Assembly (NCBI GenBank): GCA_910586665.1
Contig: CAJUIX010000001.1
Location: 1-64,000, forward strand
Length of the DNA: 64,000 bases
Origin: an uncultured Duncaniella sp.
GTDB lineage: Bacteria; Bacteroidota; Bacteroidia; Bacteroidales; Muribaculaceae
Direction: 5' to 3'
The notes beneath the pieces are model-generated. The model had not been told where the DNA came from. It ran no database searches and saw nothing but the letters and a program-made list of their open reading frames with translations. The position numbers and the translations under genes were made by a program. Of this stretch, positions 7,754 to 14,343 are shown in pieces (the stretch's first letter is position 1; every line of letters begins with the position of its first letter).

Positions 7754-8062
7754 TTAGAGGATTATTTCTGTAAGTGTGATTTTGGTAGAGTGGATTGTTT
7801 GACCACCTTTGACTTTCACTATATGCTCTTGCGTGATTTCCAATACACGCTGTCCTTTGTCGTTAGTGTACTTGTGGTGATATTGGAATGTGGGTCTAAA
7901 ACAATCCTCATATTCCTCGCCATCTCGGACGCCCTTGCGCTCCCAAGATTTGAGGTGTTTTTTTGCCTCGTCCAGATTGGTATAGATTACGTTGTCTATA
8001 AGTTCGGGCCAGTTGCCGCCATTTTCGTTTGTGATTACCACGTTATAAATTGTTGTAGCCAT
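7754..8062 (-). CDS. First gene of the leftward phage operon, 102 aa, unknown function
   Basis: The ATG at 8062 (MATTIYNVVITNENGG) was chosen over an upstream frame opening because the leftward promoter lies at 8116-8147, so anything starting further upstream would not be transcribed. The protein is mixed alpha/beta and charged, with a basic KSWERKGVRDGEE stretch. As the promoter-proximal gene of 19 it should be the most strongly expressed; early phage genes in this place often act on the host, but nothing here shows that. Confidence 0.68.
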   Translation of the reverse strand: MATTIYNVVITNENGGNWPELIDNVIYTNLDEAKKHLKSWERKGVRDGEEYEDCFRPTFQYHHKYTNDKGQRVLEITQEHIVKVKGGQTIHSTKITLTEIIL

Positions 8063-8096
8063 TTTCTTGTAGTTTTTGTTGGTGTTGCTATTGGGT

Positions 8097-8111
8097 GTGT
8101 TTCTTGAACAC
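8097..8111. promoter_or_regulatory. Palindromic operator O1 (GTGTT-N5-AACAC)
   Basis: Inverted repeat GTGTT/AACAC with a 5-base spacer, lying at the probable start point of the leftward promoter. It matches the cores at 8234-8250 and 26931-26947. Position and repetition suggest binding of one dimeric repressor. Confidence 0.55.
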
Positions 8112-8115
8112 GTTG

Positions 8116-8147
8116 CAAAGTTAATGTGTTTTATTGAATATACCAAA
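8116..8147 (-). promoter_or_regulatory. Leftward promoter of the minus-strand phage block
   Basis: On the minus strand, -33 TTTG (8144-8147) and -7 TAACTTTG (8116-8123) are separated by exactly 20 bases, matching the Bacteroidetes consensus TTTG/TAnnTTTG. The transcript would start near 8109 and enter the gene at 8062. Confidence 0.75.
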
Positions 8148-8175
8148 TAATTTAGGTAAAAAAATTTAGGATAAA

Positions 8176-8190
8176 ATTTACCAAGTAAAT
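8176..8190. repeat. Palindromic box B copy 1 (ATTTAC-CAA-GTAAAT)
   Basis: A 15-base inverted repeat with 6-base arms around CAA. A second copy follows 37 bases downstream, and a degenerate copy (TTAACCAAGTAAAT) stands directly before the DGR cassette start at 26,972-26,985. It lies between the divergent promoters; probably a protein-binding site. Confidence 0.5.
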
Positions 8191-8212
8191 CTAATGCACT
8201 GATAAATAAGGA

Positions 8213-8226
8213 ATTTACCAAGTAAA
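8213..8226. repeat. Palindromic box B copy 2
   Basis: The same TTTAC-CAA-GTAAA palindrome as at 8176-8190, directly upstream of the second TGTGTT palindrome. The regular placing supports a two-protein or two-site control region. Confidence 0.5.
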
Positions 8227-8233
8227 ATTTTTG

Positions 8234-8250
8234 TGTGTTTTGTGAACACA
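8234..8250. promoter_or_regulatory. Palindromic operator O2 (TGTGTT-N5-AACACA)
   Basis: Perfect 6-base arms with a 5-base spacer. It overlaps the -33 region of the rightward promoter, so binding here should block transcription of the structural genes. Confidence 0.6.
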
Positions 8251-8274
8251 TATCGCAAAAATTGGCTATCTTTG
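8239..8274 (+). promoter_or_regulatory. Rightward promoter of the structural genes
   Basis: A good -7 element, TATCTTTG, at 8267-8274. The only TTTG upstream (8239-8242) is 24 bases away, longer than the usual 19-21, so this promoter may be weak or need activation. The first gene starts at 8324. Confidence 0.55.
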
Positions 8275-8323
8275 CACTTATTAAGTAACTCTGCCCTAAC
8301 GGGCAACAACACTAATTACAGGT

Positions 8324-8965
8324 ATGAACAAGGCACTTTTAGCGAAAGTCAAGGAGAAAACCAAAGACACGCGCCTCTCGGAGAAGTACCTTACCGCGAT
8401 AACCGAAAAGCTCGGTGGCAGCGTTGAGGATGATTCTACCGATGAGGAACTGATTGAAACGACTGCAACCCTTATCGCTGATGTAGCAACCGAAAGTCAG
8501 GGTGAGGCTACACGCTGGGCGCAGAAAGCAAAGGGCAACGCCAAGACCAAAACCGTCAAAGATGATGACACGGACGATGACGATGACAACGACACGGACG
8601 ATGACACCAACACCAAGAAAGGAAAAGGCGGCAAGGGTAAGGGCAAAGGCTCGGATAACTCCGATGATGAGATAGCCACGCTACGCAAAAGGCTGGATGA
8701 AATGGAAGCAGAGCGCACCCGTGGGGCGCGTACCGCTGAAATCAACGCCGCCTTTGAAAAGCACAAAATCCCCGTGTTTCTCCGTGAACGCCTCGGCAAG
8801 ACCATTGCCGATGATGAGGATATTGAAACGGCCGTGGCAACTCTCAAACAGGACTGTATCACCAATGGGCTTATCTCCGGGGCCGATACGGGTGCAAAAG
8901 CAGCAAGCGACAAGCAGGTTGATGAGGCCGCTGATGCTTTGCTGGAATCAATAACCGCCAAATAA
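8324..8965 (+). CDS. Capsid scaffold-like protein
   Basis: A 213-aa very acidic and helical protein. An Asp/Thr run (about residues 84-98) is followed by a Lys/Gly linker (KKGKGGKGKGKG) and a coiled-coil segment (ATLRKRLDEMEAERTRG). Place directly before the head genes, charge pattern and helicity fit a capsid scaffolding or head-assembly protein, though sequence identity to a known scaffold is not evident. No protease motif seen. Confidence 0.65.
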   Translation: MNKALLAKVKEKTKDTRLSEKYLTAITEKLGGSVEDDSTDEELIETTATLIADVATESQGEATRWAQKAKGNAKTKTVKDDDTDDDDDNDTDDDTNTKKGKGGKGKGKGSDNSDDEIATLRKRLDEMEAERTRGARTAEINAAFEKHKIPVFLRERLGKTIADDEDIETAVATLKQDCITNGLISGADTGAKAASDKQVDEAADALLESITAK

Positions 8966-8977
8966 ATTTCAACAACG

Positions 8978-9619
8978 ATGAAACGCAAGACCGCCTCGTT
9001 TACAGGTACGCGCCCGATTTTCACGGGTAGCCCCTCAATCGTAATGGGTGGCTTCAACCTCGACAAAGAGAAACAGAACTTTGCCGTGGGTGATGTTATC
9101 CCGGCCGGCACCCCCGCAATCCGCGATGAGGTAGCCCGCAAGGTGCAGGTGATTAAGACTGCAAAGGTATCGGACGTTGACGCGGAGGATGCAAAAATAC
9201 TCACTCTCTATGTAGATGAGTTTTATGCGCCTTTCTACGCTGTCGGCGATAAGGTACTTAAAGCGGACGCTATCACCGGCACATTCGCAGCAGCCCCCAC
9301 TATCACAAAGGTAGAGGAAAAGGGCAGCACTTATCGTATCACGCTTGACAAAGCCATTGCCGGCCTCGCTGTTGGTGACGTGCTTGTTGAGGTTGTAGAG
9401 GACGCAGCCAAGAACGCCGCAGAGCGTGGCAAGGCAAATTCTCTCACAATCAAGGACACCACCGTTAGCGAGTTTGAAACCGCTATGGATGTCACCGCTG
9501 ATACTATGCAATACGCTCTCTATGAGAGGCGCGTTGCTCCTATCCCCGCAAGTCAGAAAGATGAAACCGGTTGCTATCTCAAAGCCAACCCCCACGTCAA
9601 ACTGACAAAATCACTCTAA
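8978..9619 (+). CDS. Head decoration/fibre-like structural protein
   Basis: A 213-aa beta-rich protein opening MKRKTASFTGTRPIFTG, with repeated short strands and VGD turns (FAVGDVIPAGTPA, YAVGDKVLKA, LAVGDVLVEV). It lies 12 bases after the scaffold-like gene and 27 before the major capsid gene, the usual place for a decoration or head-fibre protein. The assignment depends on position and fold pattern only. Confidence 0.6.
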   Translation: MKRKTASFTGTRPIFTGSPSIVMGGFNLDKEKQNFAVGDVIPAGTPAIRDEVARKVQVIKTAKVSDVDAEDAKILTLYVDEFYAPFYAVGDKVLKADAITGTFAAAPTITKVEEKGSTYRITLDKAIAGLAVGDVLVEVVEDAAKNAAERGKANSLTIKDTTVSEFETAMDVTADTMQYALYERRVAPIPASQKDETGCYLKANPHVKLTKSL

Positions 9620-9646
9620 GTTTTCAACATCTAATTTTAATAAATC

Positions 9647-10894
9647 ATGCCTAAGTCAATTTTCTCTACATTCAAGGGCTTGCACAAGAACGGCACACCG
9701 CTGGACTTGCTTGCCACATGGAGAAAGACCTTTGACAAAGCCTCGGAGCGTGAGGTTGCACTTTTCCAAAAGATGTACACCGATGGCTGGTTTACCTACA
9801 ATGAACCTCAGATGTCGCTGACAGCTGAGGCTATCGTGGGTAGATACAATATCCGCTTTATGGCTACACTTGTGGGCGATGAATCCCCCACACCGTTACG
9901 CCGTACCGATGGCTTTGACCTCTGGACAAAGGAAATTCCCCGTGTCGGCCACACATTCGTAATGCAGGCCCGCGACTATCGTAAACTCATGGAGGTTTAC
10001 GAAAACCCTCGCCTCAAGGAATCCGACAAAGTAAAACGTATCGAAAAGACCCTCACTCACGATATACAGGACGCTTACCTCGGTTGTAAGGATGTAATGG
10101 ATTTTATCGTGCTGATGGCTCTTTCCAACTGGGGTATCGCTCAATTCAAGCCCGAACTCAACAACCCCGGCGGTCGCGCCTATGAGGTGGACTACGCAAT
10201 GCCCGAACTCAACAAGATAGTGAGCGCGGTTAACTGGACCACTGCAAACACAAAGGCCGGCAAACTCATTCCTATTCTGTTTCTTTCCGCGCTCTGTTCC
10301 TATCTCCGTTCACGTGGCGTAGAGCCGGGTGAAATCCTCATGTCGCAGCAGCTCTACACATGGTTGCGTATGGATGAAACCACACGCCTCCTCGCCCACG
10401 GGTCCGACAAGAAAGCGCAGGTTGTCACACAATCCGAACTTTCCGCGTTGCTCACCGAAAACCAGATACCCCCTATCACTGTGGTACAGCGTAAGATGGG
10501 TATCAACCCCGATGGCAAGAGCAAGGCTATCAATCCGTGGAATGATAACTTTATCGCTATCAAACCCGCTGGCGTAATCGGCGAAATCCAGCCCGCTATT
10601 GAGGACTCCGAACTCATAGAGGAGGATAACGTGGATTACATCAACGCCGGCAATGGTATTCGCATTTCCAAGTGGCGCACCGGTGCCTCCACCGGGCAGG
10701 TGGCCGGTGAATACACCGAGGGCGCAGCCCGTCTTATCCCCCTTATCACCGAGATTGGGCAGATTATTTGCTGCCAAGTCCGCGGCATAGAGGAAAAGCC
10801 CGTAGAGCTGGATGAGAACGGAATCGCTCCTATGTATCTCACTAAGCAGGAATACGAAACCCTCGCCGCCACAACTGAACTGGAAACCGTCTAA
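9647..10894 (+). CDS. Major capsid protein
   Basis: A 415-aa protein in the expected position after scaffold and decoration genes and before connector genes. It has an N-terminal helical region, a long mixed core and a beta-rich C-terminal half (NGIRISKWRTGAST, RLIPLITEIGQI) in the style of HK97-fold capsids. Codon use looks strongly biased towards C-ending codons compared with the minus-strand block, consistent with high expression. The call rests on position, length and composition rather than a short diagnostic motif. Confidence 0.78.
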   Translation: MPKSIFSTFKGLHKNGTPLDLLATWRKTFDKASEREVALFQKMYTDGWFTYNEPQMSLTAEAIVGRYNIRFMATLVGDESPTPLRRTDGFDLWTKEIPRVGHTFVMQARDYRKLMEVYENPRLKESDKVKRIEKTLTHDIQDAYLGCKDVMDFIVLMALSNWGIAQFKPELNNPGGRAYEVDYAMPELNKIVSAVNWTTANTKAGKLIPILFLSALCSYLRSRGVEPGEILMSQQLYTWLRMDETTRLLAHGSDKKAQVVTQSELSALLTENQIPPITVVQRKMGINPDGKSKAINPWNDNFIAIKPAGVIGEIQPAIEDSELIEEDNVDYINAGNGIRISKWRTGASTGQVAGEYTEGAARLIPLITEIGQIICCQVRGIEEKPVELDENGIAPMYLTKQEYETLAATTELETV

Positions 10895-10908
10895 CCCAAT
10901 GCTTTGCT

Positions 10909-11304
10909 ATGGATTTAAGAGTAATCAAAAAATTCAATGGCAAGGCAGAGGGTAAGACCCTTTGCCCCGGTGATGTTATCCAGAGCAACGATGTTGACCG
11001 TATCAACGCACTTGTAGGGCGTGGATTTTGTGTTATCGTTGCGCTGGATAGCACCCCACCGGCTGCCATTACGACAAACCCCACTCCAACAGATGAGGAG
11101 GCGAGTGTAACCGTGGACTTTCGCGGGTATCGTTACCCCTTAGAAACAGTCAAGGCCGCATTAGGCGTGATTGGTGTTAAGGTAGCACACAACGCCAAAG
11201 AAAAGGCCGTGAGCAACGCCTTATCCACACTCACCGATGAACAGGCGCAGACACTCGCCGAGGCTCTCAACGACTGGGGCAAACCCGAAACGGATAACGA
11301 GTAA
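10909..11304 (+). CDS. Head-completion-region protein, 131 aa, with HeH/LEM-like end
   Basis: The N-terminal ~50 residues are beta-rich (MDLRVIKKFNGKAEGKTLCPGD). The C-terminal part (about 75-120, YPLETVKAALGVIGVKVAHN) resembles the HeH/LEM helix-extended-loop-helix fold found in phage head-tail proteins. It lies between the capsid and connector genes. Exact role unknown. Confidence 0.6.
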   Translation: MDLRVIKKFNGKAEGKTLCPGDVIQSNDVDRINALVGRGFCVIVALDSTPPAAITTNPTPTDEEASVTVDFRGYRYPLETVKAALGVIGVKVAHNAKEKAVSNALSTLTDEQAQTLAEALNDWGKPETDNE

Positions 11305-11307
11305 GCT

Positions 11308-11637
11308 ATGGATATTACAATTCTTGAGGCACTGATGGCCGAAATCGAACCTTACACAGCCGCGCAAGTGGTATGTAAGAAAGCTCTTATGGACGCAGGT
11401 TGTGAAAGCATTGATACGACCTACTCAACGGACTGCAAAAAGACCGTGGCGAAAGCCGCTATCAACATTCTCAAAAAGATGTTGGTGTTGAGTAGCGACA
11501 GTCAAGGCAAATCCTCACAATCATTCAACATTGAGGGCTTGAAAAAGCGTATCAAGGCTTTGTGCGCTGAAAACGGCTTAGATGCTGATGAGATATTGGA
11601 AATATCCTCAATTACGGATGGCTCAATGTATTGGTAG
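11308..11637 (+). CDS. Head-tail connector/adaptor-like protein, 109 aa
   Basis: All-helical small protein opening MDITILEALMAEIEPYTAAQ, resembling the DUF6706-type proteins that follow the capsid gene in Bacteroidales phages. It starts three bases after the previous stop. A connector role fits size and place. Confidence 0.58.
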   Translation: MDITILEALMAEIEPYTAAQVVCKKALMDAGCESIDTTYSTDCKKTVAKAAINILKKMLVLSSDSQGKSSQSFNIEGLKKRIKALCAENGLDADEILEISSITDGSMYW

Positions 11638-11639
11638 TT

Positions 11640-11969
11640 ATGAAATTCAACGGCTCTTTCAATTATCGCCCGGCGGGCAATGCGACAGTTGACCCCACAA
11701 CCGGCTTTCTTGATGATGGTGCGGATAGTGCCTTTGTCAAGGGTTGCGAGTGCCAGATTGATGTTACCATTCCTGCCAAAACCATTATAGGCACGGACGG
11801 ACAAACCTACACCTACACTTACGATGTGTTTATTCCTAAATACTTTCGTGGAGAATTGGCAAAGGGTGATACCGTGCAACTTGTGGGGGCTGACGGACGC
11901 GAGATAGAAACAATCACGGTTAAGGGTGTTGACACTCTCAACCGCAAGTACATTGAGATATGGGGATAA
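11640..11969 (+). CDS. Head-closure/stopper-like protein, 109 aa
   Basis: The ATG at 11,640 (MKFNGSFNYRPAG) follows the previous stop directly. The chain is beta-rich (QTYTYTYDVFIPKY, KGDTVQLVGADG), like small-barrel head-closure proteins. It overlaps the next gene by 10 bases. The function is inferred from order. Confidence 0.58.
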   Translation: MKFNGSFNYRPAGNATVDPTTGFLDDGADSAFVKGCECQIDVTIPAKTIIGTDGQTYTYTYDVFIPKYFRGELAKGDTVQLVGADGREIETITVKGVDTLNRKYIEIWG

Positions 11970-12430
11970 CGCCAACATTCGGTGATGGGCTTATTGCCGC
12001 CCAAGTACAGGCATTTGAGAAAAGGCTGGAGCAAGAAGCCATATTCTTAATGCAATATCTGGGTGAGGAATTGGTGAAATACGCCAAAGCCATGCACAAC
12101 TACACCGATAGGACGGGCAACCTCACGAACTCAATAGGCTATGCGGTGGCGAAAGGCAAGGATATAGTGTTTTATGGCGGGCCGCAACAATCCGGGGCCG
12201 GCAATGACGCAGCTTTGCAAGTCGCAATGAAAATGATTGAATCATTACCCAACCGATTATCTCTTGTTATCGTGGCCGGCATGAACTACGCCGCCTATGT
12301 GGAGGCAAAGGGCTATAACGTGATACTACCCGCGGAACTGAAAGCAAAGACCGATTTTCCGCAAGCCATGCAAAAGCTAATGGATAAGGCGAAAGCCAAA
12401 GCAAATGAAATGTTTGGAACGACAATATGA
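11960..12430 (+). CDS. HK97 gp10-like neck/tail protein
   Basis: A 156-aa protein with features of the HK97 gp10 family: a long N-terminal helix, TDRTGNLTNSIGY in the first third, and VAGMNYAAYVEAKGYN (about residues 104-119). Such proteins join head and tail. It overlaps both neighbours, by 10 and 4 bases. Confidence 0.75.
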   Translation: MGITPTFGDGLIAAQVQAFEKRLEQEAIFLMQYLGEELVKYAKAMHNYTDRTGNLTNSIGYAVAKGKDIVFYGGPQQSGAGNDAALQVAMKMIESLPNRLSLVIVAGMNYAAYVEAKGYNVILPAELKAKTDFPQAMQKLMDKAKAKANEMFGTTI

Positions 12431-12852
12431 TAACGACCGAGGAAATAGCAGTTAGGGTTTACCAAATGCTCCAAGAGAGCGAGGTAAAGACCATGATTAG
12501 CGGTGTGATTGATTACGAAAGGAACGATTACACCAAAGAGGACGTAATCATTGTGCCTCACACAATCGCTGGTGAGGATGATGTGCGTTTCGGGCAAATC
12601 AATGTGAATATCCATGTGCCGGACTTGCCTAAAAGGGTTAATGGTAAAACCGTTTTCCGTACTCATTTCAAAAGGCTCATAGAGATAAGGAGCAAGGCGA
12701 TAGAGGTACTGCAAAACCACTATGAACACGGTGCCGGGTATAACTGGACCGTGGGGCTTATCAATCCACCTATCAAGGAACCGGAACACGATGAGCATTT
12801 TGTTTCCTTTGCTCTGGAGCTTACAGTAGTAGAAAAAAGAACTAAACAATAA
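12427..12852 (+). CDS. Tail terminator/completion-like protein, 141 aa
   Basis: Alpha/beta protein opening MITTEEIAVRVYQMLQES, with alternating strands (INVNIHVPDLP, FALELTVVEKR) as in tail-terminator proteins, which cap the finished tail. It is the gene just before the tail tube, the normal place. The 4-base overlap with the gp10-like gene suggests coupled translation. Confidence 0.62.
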   Translation: MITTEEIAVRVYQMLQESEVKTMISGVIDYERNDYTKEDVIIVPHTIAGEDDVRFGQINVNIHVPDLPKRVNGKTVFRTHFKRLIEIRSKAIEVLQNHYEHGAGYNWTVGLINPPIKEPEHDEHFVSFALELTVVEKRTKQ

Positions 12853-12864
12853 ATTTCAACAACC

Positions 12865-13380
12865 ATGCCTATTTTATGCACAATGGGGTTAAAGAAAGTC
12901 TATGTAACCCCTGCCGGAACTACCCCCGGCCAAATGCCCGCAAACGGCCCCGCATGGCTTGATTTGGGCGATGTTTACAAAGACACCTGCCAGCTTCTCG
13001 ATGATGACGTTGAGGTAACAACTCACGAATCGGAAACGTCAAGCAAGAAAATCAACCTCTGCGGCGAGTTTGTAACCGCTGTGAGTGCTACGCTCATGGA
13101 CCCGGATATGGAGTTGCTGCAACGCTACTTTGGTGGTACAATCACCGGGACCAAAGGCAAGCGCAAGTGGCTACGTCCCCGCAAACCTGCCTACAAGGAA
13201 TGGGCTATCTGGCTCATGCCGGAAGAGGGCTTGTTTATCGGCTGCCCCAATGTTTCGATTATCCCCAAGTTTGAAATCACCTACTCAGCAAAGGGTATCG
13301 CACTGGTGCCGCTCAAAATCCAATTCCAAGACCAGCTTTGCGCTGACGAGGGTATGACCGACCCCACCAAGACCGCCTAA
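12865..13380 (+). CDS. Major tail tube protein
   Basis: A 171-aa beta-rich protein opening MPILCTMGLKKVYVTPAGTT. The segment VEVTTHESETSSKKINLCGE and the later strands fit tail-tube proteins of siphoviruses. It is followed by a strong hairpin and then by the chaperone and tape measure genes, the hallmark order. C-ending codons dominate, as for the capsid gene. Confidence 0.75.
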   Translation: MPILCTMGLKKVYVTPAGTTPGQMPANGPAWLDLGDVYKDTCQLLDDDVEVTTHESETSSKKINLCGEFVTAVSATLMDPDMELLQRYFGGTITGTKGKRKWLRPRKPAYKEWAIWLMPEEGLFIGCPNVSIIPKFEITYSAKGIALVPLKIQFQDQLCADEGMTDPTKTA

Positions 13381-13405
13381 CTACGGGCTGAAACCACAAC
13401 CAGCC

Positions 13406-13437
13406 AAGCCCCCTATCCCTATTCGGTTAGGGGGCTT
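13406..13437 (+). terminator. Hairpin after the tail tube gene
   Basis: A perfect 10-bp stem (AAGCCCCCTA/TAGGGGGCTT) with a 12-base loop, 26 bases after the tail tube stop. No U-run follows, so it may attenuate transcription or protect the abundant upstream mRNA rather than stop all transcription. Confidence 0.65.
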
Positions 13438-13453
13438 GCTTAATCTTAACGAT

Positions 13454-14104
13454 ATGGCCGAACAAGAAACAGAACAGGAACTAACGCGGGAACAACGCTT
13501 AGAGATTGAGGATAAGGCGATAAACGCCCTATTGTCAATGGGTGCTAAATTCTCCGTGCCTTTGAAAATTAACCCGGTTAAGCCCTCCAAGTGGTTTAAT
13601 CTCAAAAAGCGCATATTCCGCAAGCGAAACAAAGTGTGGCGTGATAAGCGCATACCCAAAGACTGGGACGTAAAGATTACCGAGGTGCCGGACGTGGATT
13701 TAGGCAGAACAAAAGAGGTTTATATGCGCCACTTTTATATCAAGCCGCTCTATCTGGGTACGATTGATTGTTTGCGCAAACTCTACATTGCCATAGAATA
13801 CGATGAGGAGGCTATTCAAAATCAACCGCTCCAAGAGAGCAAACGCCTTTTCAAGTATATAGACCAGATGGCCGTGATAGCCGCCGTTGCAGTCCTCAAT
13901 AATCCATGCGTCACCGACCCCAACGACAAATCCGTTAAGGAGCTTGCGGAATTTTTCATTGAACACCTCACCGTGGCACGATTGCAAAAGCTGGCCGAGG
14001 TTATTAACCAGATGATGAACACCGCGGGTTTTACATCCTCTATTCGATTGATACGGGAAATGGGAACGACCCGACCGAAACCCCAAGAGCAGCGGATAGA
14101 GTAA
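13454..14104 (+). CDS. Tail assembly chaperone, gpG-like (0 frame)
   Basis: From the ATG at 13,454 (MAEQETEQELTREQRLEIED) it encodes 216 aa, mostly helical and charged. Its place between tail tube and tape measure is the conserved place of the tail assembly chaperone. Near its end, at 14,026-14,032, is the heptamer G GGT TTT in the correct phase for -1 slippage, giving a longer G-T form. The first ATG of the frame (13,436) lies inside the hairpin and was rejected. Confidence 0.75.
   Translation: MAEQETEQELTREQRLEIEDKAINALLSMGAKFSVPLKINPVKPSKWFNLKKRIFRKRNKVWRDKRIPKDWDVKITEVPDVDLGRTKEVYMRHFYIKPLYLGTIDCLRKLYIAIEYDEEAIQNQPLQESKRLFKYIDQMAVIAAVAVLNNPCVTDPNDKSVKELAEFFIEHLTVARLQKLAEVINQMMNTAGFTSSIRLIREMGTTRPKPQEQRIE
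14026..14032 (+). promoter_or_regulatory. Programmed -1 ribosomal frameshift site GGGTTTT
   Basis: The 0-frame codons are GGT TTT preceded by G, exactly the X XXY YYZ arrangement; after slipping they become GGG TTT. The -1 frame is open from 14,008 to 14,343, and the downstream frame has no ATG near its beginning. Position in the tail chaperone gene matches the well-known G/GT frameshift of lambda and many siphoviruses. Confidence 0.75.
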
Positions 14105-14343
14105 TAGGGTTGAATAGCCCGTGGGGTAATCGTGGCGAACTCTTACGCTCGTTTGGGTGGAGTTATGATTACTTGCTATGGGGTATATCGTGGCTCAACG
14201 TGTCGCTTATGATTGCTGACGCACCGAGAACAAAGGAATTGCCGAAAGATGAGGACGGAAACGAAATTGACTACGAAAACGACCCACCGGCAAATCTCTC
14301 AACGAAAGATGAAATTAAAAACTATCTCAAAGGTTTAATCTAA
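14032..14343 (+). CDS. T extension of the tail assembly chaperone (-1 frame)
   Basis: After slippage the reading continues YILYSIDTGNGNDP and ends DEIKNYLKGLI, 103 codons, giving a G-T fusion of about 296 aa. The core (LLRSFGWSYDYLLWGISWLN) is aromatic and hydrophobic, as usual for the T part that binds the tape measure. Its stop overlaps the tape measure ATG (TAATG). Independent initiation at the TTG at 14,110 is possible but less likely. Confidence 0.7.
   Translation, partial: YILYSIDTGNGNDPTETPRAADRVIGLNSPWGNRGELLRSFGWSYDYLLWGISWLNVSLMIADAPRTKELPKDEDGNEIDYENDPPANLSTKDEIKNYLKGLI

Noticed and set aside
8497..9204. 235-codon minus-strand frame opposite the scaffold-like gene
   Set aside because: The Ser-rich product is the complement of the Asp/Lys-rich coding sequence and crosses two well-supported plus-strand genes.
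14078..14084. AAACCCC as frameshift heptamer
   Set aside because: It is out of phase: the 0-frame codons are AAA CCC, so slipping by -1 would not keep pairing.
14110..14343. Independent short gene starting at a TTG
   Set aside because: The in-phase GGGTTTT slippery heptamer and the position before the tape measure favour a frameshift extension of the chaperone.
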